Below, piece by piece: positions 1-4,888 of a stretch of DNA of 7,444 nucleotides. The first letter of the stretch is position 1; each line of letters begins with the position of its first letter. The position numbers and the translations under genes were made by a program. The notes under the pieces are model-generated. The model was not told the origin of the DNA. It saw only the letters and a list, made by a program, of their open reading frames with translations, and searched no databases. Source of the DNA: an uncultured bacterium (lineage in GTDB: Bacteria > Bdellovibrionota_C > UBA2361 > CAKMMH01); contig CAKMMH010000083.1 in the NCBI GenBank assembly GCA_927798255.1, positions 1 to 7,444 of the forward strand, given 5' to 3'.

Positions 1-160
1 CGGCTAGGATAAACGGGTAACAAGGCGTGGAGAAATTATGAAACTTCACGCTTTGTTACATTACAACTTTTCTTAACCTTTAGGGAGGGGATGTTAACGA
101 AAGGCTCATAAGGTTTTATCAGAGACTAAAGGGTTTTCTCTTATCATCTTTCCTCCACAT
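1..160 (+). other. GC-rich structured segment, possible 3' end of an RNA gene or a 3' UTR
   Basis: All three plus frames hit a stop within the first 20 bases, so no plus-strand protein continues beyond there. GC is about 40% here against roughly 15% in the next 180 bases, a contrast typical of structured RNA in AT-rich genomes. A 16-bp stem pairs 17-32 with 44-59 around an 11-base loop. Two of its pairs are G-U when read as plus-strand RNA and would be C-A mismatches on the minus strand, which favours plus-strand transcription. A second possible helix pairs 77-83 with 126-132 (seven pairs). No clean U-run follows the hairpin, so it is not a standard terminator. I compared it by eye with tmRNA, RNase P RNA, SRP RNA and rRNA 3' ends and recognised none. 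Confidence 0.3.
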
Positions 161-399
161 TTTATTTAGAAATTATATTCGTTTATCTTACTTCCTTTTC
201 TTATTAAATCTTAAATTTTATTAAAAATATTAATGTTATAAAATGTTAACATATTGATTTTACAAGAATTATATTTGATTATTCTAAATTTTAGAAAAAT
301 TTTAATTATTTTATAAAATTTGATAGAATCAATTTTAAACGTTTGCTAGACATTTTATATGTATTATTTCGCTTTTTAAAAAGTTATAGGAATTATTGT
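161..399. other. AT-rich intergenic leader, no gene seen
   Basis: This is the upstream region of the 405-residue protein gene. It is extremely AT-rich and I see no coding region or RNA gene in it. A 15-base palindrome with 7-bp arms lies at 282-296 (arms ttctaaa and tttagaa) and could be an operator, or simply chance in such AT-rich DNA. TTGATT at 254-259 followed after 17 bases by GATTAT (277-282) is the nearest thing to a promoter, but the match is poor. A TTG at 343 could start a 19-residue in-frame extension of the downstream gene. I do not favour it, because the ATG at 400 has a well-placed ribosome binding site (aggaa, seven bases upstream) and begins a typical membrane-anchor sequence. 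Confidence 0.4.
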
Positions 400-1617
400 A
401 TGAAAAAACTTTTGATAATTTTGTCTATCGTTGTAGTTGTTACAATTATATTTTTTATTCCAGCTATAATTAATCTATCTTCAAAAATTCATCTTAAAAA
501 AGTACAAAATTCCGTAACAGAAAAAATTGATACTACTATAAAAAATGTTCAAAATTTTAAATCAGATTCTAAGTCAGAAAGTGAAAACAATAATGAAGTA
601 ATTGAAGAATCAAATAATGATAGTAATGAAAATAAGTTAAATGATGAAAATGAAAATAATTTAAATTCAAATAATAACGAAACAGAAGTAACATTCTTAT
701 CATTAAATCCACTAGAAGAAATCGAGTGGCTCATGCAGAATGTTTATATAGAAGATTTAGATGAAGAGAGAGAGTCAGTATTAAATAAAGATATTGCAAA
801 AATTCAATGGGAACATTTAAAAATCAGTTCTGTTAGGCAAACGCTTTCTAATATTATTTCTTCAATTAATAAATTACTCGCAGAGATTCCTACAAGTAAG
901 ATTCTTCAACCAGTTGAGTCTGCAAAACTACGAAGCTTATTAATTTCTTACTCTAGCTCTATAGAGTTTGTTATAAAGCAAGGTGAACGTAATGTCTCGG
1001 CAAAAGAAAGTTTAGCTATGGTTATAAAAAATTATAATGCATTATCACAATATATAAATAATCTTCAAATTTCTGCACAAATTAAAGGGCTGGAGCTAGA
1101 TTTTAATACAGATGAAATAAAATTAGAAAAGTTTTTTGAAAACGATTCTATTAAAAAAATTATTGCATCAGATAACAATTTCCTTACTAATTCAGATATA
1201 TTTTTAAAACGAGTTTCAATTAAAGAAGAAAACAAAAAGAAGACTTTAAATTTTGATGTCGAGGTTTCAGGAATAGGAATAACAAGAGTTGAAGTTTATA
1301 ATCAGTATGGACTATACGAAAGTAGAGATGTTAATATGTCTAATACGAAAAATGAAACAAGAACTCTTTATTTTAATAAATCATATTCTGCAAAAGGTAT
1401 ATACGTAATTAAAGTTATAAATGGAAATGGTCAATACTATTATAAAAGATATTTATTCTATCCAAGAGTTACTTTGTTTACTTTAGAACACAATGAATAC
1501 AAGCTTCCTTTTGCTCCACAAGATTATAAGAAGTTAGATGAATTTTTTGAAATTAAAATTGTAAGAAAGAGAATGAACTCTAAGTTTATAGATAGAGAAT
1601 TTGTTACATCATTTTAA
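400..1617 (+). CDS. Membrane-anchored protein of unknown function
   Basis: The product is 405 residues and I do not recognise its family. It begins MKK followed by one hydrophobic segment (about residues 4-26), either an uncleaved membrane anchor or a signal peptide without an obvious cleavage site. Residues 55-96 are low-complexity and rich in Asn, Glu and Ser, probably a flexible linker on the far side of the membrane. The middle (about 105-250) looks mostly helical. Residues about 255-345 alternate like beta strands and include GIYVIKVINGNGQYYYKR, which resembles the final strands of Ig-like or sorting-type C-terminal domains. A basic stretch lies near the C-terminus. I chose the ATG at 400 for its aggaa ribosome binding site; a TTG at 343 is the alternative. 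The gene stands alone, with converging tRNA genes downstream. A periplasmic or surface role is inference only. Confidence 0.85.
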   Translation: MKKLLIILSIVVVVTIIFFIPAIINLSSKIHLKKVQNSVTEKIDTTIKNVQNFKSDSKSESENNNEVIEESNNDSNENKLNDENENNLNSNNNETEVTFLSLNPLEEIEWLMQNVYIEDLDEERESVLNKDIAKIQWEHLKISSVRQTLSNIISSINKLLAEIPTSKILQPVESAKLRSLLISYSSSIEFVIKQGERNVSAKESLAMVIKNYNALSQYINNLQISAQIKGLELDFNTDEIKLEKFFENDSIKKIIASDNNFLTNSDIFLKRVSIKEENKKKTLNFDVEVSGIGITRVEVYNQYGLYESRDVNMSNTKNETRTLYFNKSYSAKGIYVIKVINGNGQYYYKRYLFYPRVTLFTLEHNEYKLPFAPQDYKKLDEFFEIKIVRKRMNSKFIDREFVTSF

Positions 1618-1628
1618 TACATGTTTTG

Positions 1629-1751
1629 GCAGCTAGTTGATATTAGTATTCAGTAAGCCACAATTAGTTACTAGTTACCTGATACTAGCTGCTTGAAACC
1701 TGTTTCTCGTTCAATAACACCCTTTTTTTTATTTTTTAGAAGCTAGTATCA
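1629..1751. repeat. Two overlapping, mutually exclusive inverted repeats
   Basis: Arm A (1629-1637, gcagctagt) is the exact complement of 1684-1692. The overlapping segment 1680-1690 (tgatactagct) is the exact complement of 1741-1751, an 11-bp stem. The central segment can therefore pair either left or right, but not both. A T-rich run (1723-1738) lies inside the loop of the right-hand hairpin, so neither stem forms a classical hairpin-plus-U-tract terminator. The element sits between the end of a plus-strand gene and the 3' end of minus-strand tRNA-Ala. It may help end transcription from either side, or be a decayed repeat; no function can be read from it. Confidence 0.45.
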
Positions 1752-1866
1752 AAAATCGGACTTAGGTGTATCTAGAAAAGAGTTTACGATAACTGGTAAT
1801 AGATATTTGGAAATAGGACACCTGATAAATGGTAGTAGGTAATAATTGATAAAGATAAAAAGGATA

Positions 1867-1939
1867 TGGAGGTAAAGGGGATCGAACCCTTGACATTCGG
1901 CTTGCAAAGCCGACGCTCTCCCAGCTGAGCTATACCCCC
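1867..1939 (-). tRNA. tRNA-Ala (anticodon TGC)
   Basis: Read on the minus strand, this 73-base gene folds into a complete cloverleaf. The seven-base acceptor stem pairs GGGGGTA with TACCTCC and includes a G3-U70 wobble, the main identity element for alanyl-tRNA synthetase. The D stem is GCTC/GAGC, the anticodon stem TCGGC/GCCGA carries loop TTTGCAA (anticodon TGC, reading GCN), and the T arm is AAGGG-TTCGATC-CCCTT. The discriminator is A and the next bases are TAT, so the CCA end is not encoded and must be added by CCA-adding enzyme. It lies 91 bases downstream of tRNA-Ile on the same strand, probably in one transcript from the promoter at 2150-2178. Confidence 0.97.
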
Positions 1940-2030
1940 ATAACTCTGAATAATCTAACGTCAACAAGAATGTATAATAATATAAAAACGCTCTTCTTTC
2001 AAGATATTAAATATAAAAATATCTAAAAAA

Positions 2031-2107
2031 TGGTGGGCCAGGGAAGACTTGAACTTCCGACCCCGTGCTTATCAGGCACGTACTCTAACCAGCTGAGCTA
2101 CTGGCCC
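2031..2107 (-). tRNA. tRNA-Ile (anticodon GAT)
   Basis: The minus-strand cloverleaf has a perfect seven-pair acceptor stem (GGGCCAG with CTGGCCC), D arm GCTC/GAGT, anticodon stem CGTGC/GCACG with loop CTGATAA (anticodon GAT), and T arm GGAAG-TTCAAGT-CTTCC. The discriminator A is followed by CCA (2031-2033), so the mature 3' end appears to be encoded, unlike in the neighbouring tRNA-Ala. Six T residues follow directly on the minus strand. The Ile-then-Ala order is that of the classical bacterial 16S-23S spacer, yet the flanks here are the mnh operon and a protein gene, with no rRNA in the window. Confidence 0.97.
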
Positions 2108-2149
2108 ACAAAGTCTTTATTAACTTATAAATCAAGTCAACAGTTAGTT

Positions 2150-2178
2150 AGCATAATGAAAATTTATAATAATGTCAA
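2150..2178 (-). promoter_or_regulatory. Probable sigma70-type promoter of the tRNA-Ile/tRNA-Ala transcript
   Basis: On the minus strand there is a consensus -35 TTGACA (2173-2178), a 17-base spacer and a -10 TATGCT (2150-2155, four of six consensus bases). Transcription would start near 2143, leaving a leader of about 35 bases before tRNA-Ile at 2107. A second -35-like TTGACT at 2135-2140 has no usable -10 at the right distance. The perfect -35 with ideal spacing makes this credible for a tRNA gene that lacks an rRNA promoter upstream. Confidence 0.6.
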
Positions 2179-2205
2179 TAAGTCATATAAAAAATTATTA
2201 CTACC

Positions 2206-2234
2206 TTGTTAAAAAATATAATTATTTTTATACT
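2206..2234 (+). promoter_or_regulatory. Probable sigma70-type promoter of the mnh operon
   Basis: TTGTTA (2206-2211, four of six bases of the -35 consensus), a 17-base spacer and TATACT (2229-2234, five of six bases of the -10 consensus) lie about 48 bases before the mnhE start. The start of transcription would be near 2241, giving a 5' leader of about 40 bases. In DNA this AT-rich chance matches are common, so the ideal spacing and position before the first operon gene are the main support. The promoter diverges from the tRNA promoter at 2150-2178 and lies within 30 bases of it. Confidence 0.5.
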
Positions 2235-2281
2235 AAGTTACTAAAAATATATATATTTTTTTCTTTTTTAATTTAGTTATT

Positions 2282-2752
2282 ATGGTTTTTATATCTTTTA
2301 TTTTATTTCTATCTGTTTGGCTTGCCTTAAGTGGAAAATATGATGTTTTTCATGTTTCACTTGGCATAATTTCAAGCTTAATTGTCGCTTATACTTCAAG
2401 GGACCTTATAAATAATAGTAACAATATATGTAAAAATATTAAGATATTTATAAAATTTCTTTTTTACATTCCTTGGCTTATTTACCAAATAATTCTTTCA
2501 AATTTTATGATAACAAGGATAGTCCTAAGTAAAAATGTTATAAAAAATATTAACCCTAGAATCTTTACATATGAAACAGTGCTTACAAGTGATTTAGCAA
2601 AAATGTTTTTAGCAAATTCAATAACTTTAACACCCGGCACTATAACTATTTCTGTTGTTGATAATAAACTTACAATACATGCATTAAAAGAAGAAGGTGC
2701 AATAGAAGGAGTTAAAGCTATTGAAGATAAGTTATTAAAAGTTTTTAGTTAA
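2282..2752 (+). CDS. mnhE: Cation/proton antiporter subunit E (MnhE/MrpE)
   Basis: The 156-residue membrane protein is of the usual MnhE length. The N-terminal part has two close hydrophobic helices (about 2-16 and 24-37, with a family-like LSGKYDVFHVSLGI stretch), then another hydrophobic stretch around 55-80. The best signature is near residues 111-120, ANSITLTPGT, followed by a beta-rich cytoplasmic tail (TISVVDNKLTIHAL) as in the family. MnhE is a small accessory subunit needed for assembly or activity of the Mrp complex. It opens the operon, 20 bases before mnhF. No Shine-Dalgarno sequence precedes the ATG and there is no in-frame alternative start nearby, so initiation on a short AT-rich, unstructured leader is likely. 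Confidence 0.93.
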   Translation: MVFISFILFLSVWLALSGKYDVFHVSLGIISSLIVAYTSRDLINNSNNICKNIKIFIKFLFYIPWLIYQIILSNFMITRIVLSKNVIKNINPRIFTYETVLTSDLAKMFLANSITLTPGTITISVVDNKLTIHALKEEGAIEGVKAIEDKLLKVFS

Positions 2753-2772
2753 TTTTATTTTTAGTTTTTTAT

Positions 2773-3054
2773 ATGGATATAAATTTTATTTTTTACGTTA
2801 CAATGTGTTGCTTAATACTTCTTATGTTTGTAGTAATCTTTGCTGTATTAAGAGGACCAACAATGATAGATAGAGTGCTTGCCATAAATATTATTGGTAC
2901 AAAAGTCGTATCACTTTTAGTTCTAATTGGTATAGTTCTTGGAAAACTTGATATGTATATAGATTTAGCTCTTACATATGCACTTTTAAATTTTTTATCT
3001 TCTCTTGTTGCTGGCCGTTTTTTAAAACATGTTATGAAAAAAGATGTTGAGTAA
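2773..3054 (+). CDS. mnhF: Cation/proton antiporter subunit F (MnhF/MrpF)
   Basis: The 93-residue protein has three predicted membrane helices (about 5-26, 36-56 and 62-82), matching the family's usual size and layout. The loop after helix one carries the signature RGPTMIDRVLAIN (28-40), and helix three begins with the conserved acidic DLALTYALLNF (64-74). MrpF has been linked to bile-salt and Na+ efflux in Bacillus; in the Mrp complex it is a small structural membrane subunit. It sits between mnhE and mnhG, the usual order. No Shine-Dalgarno sequence is visible before the ATG. Confidence 0.93.
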   Translation: MDINFIFYVTMCCLILLMFVVIFAVLRGPTMIDRVLAINIIGTKVVSLLVLIGIVLGKLDMYIDLALTYALLNFLSSLVAGRFLKHVMKKDVE

Positions 3055-3084
3055 ATAAGAAGTATTTTTAAAGAGGAAGAAAAA

Positions 3085-3453
3085 GTGAATTATTTTGATA
3101 TTATAATTACTATATTAGCTTTCACATCTGTTGTTTCATTTGCTCTAGCAGTCCTTGGTGTAATAAGATTTCCAGATTTTTACACAAGAGTTCATGCTGC
3201 ATCTAAGGGGGACACTCTTTCAACAATGCTTTTATTACTATCATCAATCTTATTTGTTTTTAAAACATATAACATTCACGATGCAAGTTTAATTTTACTA
3301 AAAGTTTTATTAATTGTGTTTTTTATGTTTTTAACAGGCCCTACAGGAATTCACACTCTTTTAAACGCGGGATATGAACTAGGAAGAAAACCTTTTACAA
3401 AAAATGATAAAAATTTAAATGATAATAACACTCAAAGTGATGATAAAAATTAA
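3085..3453 (+). CDS. mnhG: Cation/proton antiporter subunit G (MnhG/MrpG)
   Basis: The product is 122 residues with three membrane helices. The family signature GVIRFPDFYTRVHAASKGDT lies at residues 25-44, between helix one and helix two. The conserved TGPTGIHTLLNAGY stretch (84-97) follows helix three. The tail beyond residue 100 is hydrophilic and Asn/Asp/Lys-rich, and should lie outside the membrane. The start is GTG, supported by a clear agagga ribosome binding site just upstream. MrpG is a small membrane subunit of the Mrp complex. The gene follows mnhF by 30 bases and precedes the DUF4040 gene by 33. Confidence 0.94.
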   Translation: MNYFDIIITILAFTSVVSFALAVLGVIRFPDFYTRVHAASKGDTLSTMLLLLSSILFVFKTYNIHDASLILLKVLLIVFFMFLTGPTGIHTLLNAGYELGRKPFTKNDKNLNDNNTQSDDKN

Positions 3454-3486
3454 CTTTTTATTATGTAGGAGAAAAATTTTAAAGTT

Positions 3487-3723
3487 ATGCTTGAGTTTAT
3501 AATTTTATTAATACTTGTTATTTTTGCTTTTTTAAGTCTCAATGTTAAAAATTTATTTACAGCTAGTATTATTCTAGGTGCCTATAGCTTTTTAACTTGT
3601 GTACTTCTTTCAAAAATGCTTGCAGTTGATGTGGCGTTTACCGAGGCTTGTGTAGGCTCTGGCGTTAGTACAGTGCTTATGGTTGCAACGCTTTGTAAAG
3701 TAGGTTTTAAAACGAAAGATTAA
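3487..3723 (+). CDS. DUF4040 protein, stand-alone piece of the MrpA C-terminus (MbhD-like)
   Basis: This 78-residue protein has three hydrophobic helices and the segment DVAFTEACVGSGVSTVLMV (48-66), which matches the conserved DVALTEA.VGAG.S part of the DUF4040 region. In Bacillus-type antiporters that region is fused inside the long MrpA, and in hydrogenase-linked complexes it is the separate subunit MbhD. The acidic residues D48 and E53 within the membrane are the conserved ones. Here it is encoded alone between mnhG and mnhB, so MrpA is split. The nearest ribosome-binding sequence (aggag, 3467-3471) is 15 bases upstream of the ATG, further than usual, and there is no alternative in-frame ATG, GTG or TTG close by. 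Confidence 0.88.
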   Translation: MLEFIILLILVIFAFLSLNVKNLFTASIILGAYSFLTCVLLSKMLAVDVAFTEACVGSGVSTVLMVATLCKVGFKTKD

Positions 3724-3747
3724 TGTTTTATAAAAGATAAATGATTT

Positions 3748-4500
3748 ATGAAAATTTATTATAAATTGGTCGCTATTCTTTTATTATTTTTTTTGATTAG
3801 TTTGACTTTTGATTTTCCAGTAACTGGTGATTTAACATCACCTGCTAATTTAAATGTTTCACCATACTATTTAGAAAATTCTGTTAAGCAAACTCATATT
3901 CCAAATGTCGTAACAACAGTTCTTGCAGATTATAGAGGTTTTGATACTCTATTTGAAACTTCTGTTATTTTAACAGCTGGTATTGCTTTAATATTAATTT
4001 TATTTAAATCAAAAAGACAAAAGTATTCTTTTTCCAATTTACCAAGGACAACAAAGGGGACAGATCTTGTGTGCCAAAATTCTTGCAAACTAGCCATGCC
4101 TCTTATGCAGCTTTTTGCACTCTATGTTATAGCTCATGGTCATTATTCACCAGGAGGTGGTTTCCAAGGAGGTGTGATACTAGCTGCTAGTTTTATTTTT
4201 TATGCTATCTCTTTTGGCGTTCCTAATGCACTTAATAGATTCTTTAAAAATAAAAGGCAAATGCTTGCATATTTAGGGGTTCTCATTTATGCAGGCGTCG
4301 GGGCGCTTTGCGTTATTTTAAAAAAGAAATTTTTAGAATATGTTGCGCTAAAAGATATATTGCGAGTATCCGATGAAATGGCACATTCTTACGGAGTGTT
4401 ATTTGTTGAAATAGGTGTAGCATTAACAATAAGTATCATAATGTTTGCTTGTTATGTATTTTTGGCAACTGGAAATAGTTTTGATGATGAAAATTTATAA
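3748..4500 (+). CDS. mnhB: Antiporter subunit B (MnhB) with N-terminal MrpA/MbhE-like segment
   Basis: At 250 residues it is much longer than a plain MnhB (about 140). Residues 1-90 have a helix (6-20), an extracytoplasmic loop, the motif NVVTTVLADYRGFDTLFE (53-70) and a second helix (72-87). That motif is characteristic of the extreme C-terminus of MrpA and of MbhE. From about residue 105 the MnhB domain follows, with the hallmark HYSPGGGFQGGVI (132-144), where the glycine run precedes a membrane helix, and later helices near 171-191 and 215-240. The gene is thus a natural fusion of MrpA's last segment to MrpB, and together with the DUF4040 gene it supplies MrpA's C-terminal end. No Shine-Dalgarno sequence is seen. 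It follows the DUF4040 gene by 24 bases. Confidence 0.92.
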   Translation: MKIYYKLVAILLLFFLISLTFDFPVTGDLTSPANLNVSPYYLENSVKQTHIPNVVTTVLADYRGFDTLFETSVILTAGIALILILFKSKRQKYSFSNLPRTTKGTDLVCQNSCKLAMPLMQLFALYVIAHGHYSPGGGFQGGVILAASFIFYAISFGVPNALNRFFKNKRQMLAYLGVLIYAGVGALCVILKKKFLEYVALKDILRVSDEMAHSYGVLFVEIGVALTISIIMFACYVFLATGNSFDDENL

Positions 4501-4519
4501 TTTTATATAAGGCTATTTG

Positions 4520-4888
4520 ATGGATATTTTTATTAGTAAAATTAATTATGTTTTATATTTTGTGTTATTTACACTTGGCTTTTATGCCATGATGGCAAAA
4601 AATAATTTTTTTAAGAAAATTATTGGTATGAGTATATTTCAAGCTTCTGTAATTTTATTTTATGTCTCAATGGGATATAAAAAAGGAGCAAATATTCCAA
4701 TTGTTCCAGAAAGTCATAATGTCGATGTTAACCTTTTTGCAAATCCACTTCCACATGTATTAATGTTAACTGCAATAGTAGTTGGGGTTTCTACATTAGC
4801 TGTTGCACTTTCTCTTCTTCAAAAAATTCATAAAGAATATAGAACTATTGAAGAAGATGAAGTGCTTAATTTGATGGAGGAAGAATAA
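4520..4888 (+). CDS. mnhC: Antiporter subunit C (MnhC/MrpC), NuoK-like
   Basis: The 122-residue protein has three membrane helices and is homologous to the NuoK subunit of complex I. Residues 71-100 carry the family signature NPLPHVLMLTAIVVGVSTLA, preceded by a loop containing the conserved P-E-S-H-like region (63-66). The charged C-terminal tail (101-122) is cytoplasmic. I place the start at the ATG at 4520, because aagg at 4509-4512 is correctly spaced for it; a TTG codon directly before (4517) would add one residue. The stop codon overlaps the mnhD start in a TAATG arrangement, which suggests translational coupling and 1:1 production of the two partners. Confidence 0.94.
   Translation: MDIFISKINYVLYFVLFTLGFYAMMAKNNFFKKIIGMSIFQASVILFYVSMGYKKGANIPIVPESHNVDVNLFANPLPHVLMLTAIVVGVSTLAVALSLLQKIHKEYRTIEEDEVLNLMEEE

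Noticed and set aside
17..59. Rho-independent terminator
   Set aside because: The stem is strong, but no U-run follows it and its 16-bp length with an 11-base loop is unlike a usual terminator.
1..60. Possible 16S rRNA 3' end (gtaacaagg word)
   Set aside because: Only this short word matches; the anti-Shine-Dalgarno tail and the flanking helix 45 sequence are absent.
131..156. RNase P RNA 5' motif on the minus strand (gaggaaag)
   Set aside because: The eight-base match is not followed by the conserved TCCGGGC or by the later ACAGAAA-type element.
549..734. 61-codon minus-strand open frame
   Set aside because: It is the antisense of the low-complexity Asn/Glu/Ser linker of the plus-strand gene, giving a Ser/Phe/Leu-rich artefact.
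1749..1967. 72-codon minus-strand open frame across tRNA-Ala
   Set aside because: It runs through the tRNA gene and repetitive spacer; the translated tRNA gives a typical spurious peptide.
2030..2212. 60-codon plus-strand open frame starting at tRNA-Ile
   Set aside because: Its first half is the antisense of tRNA-Ile, a familiar false annotation, and the rest is promoter DNA.
4517..4519. TTG as mnhC start
   Set aside because: The ATG directly after it has the better spacing to aagg and needs no rare start codon.
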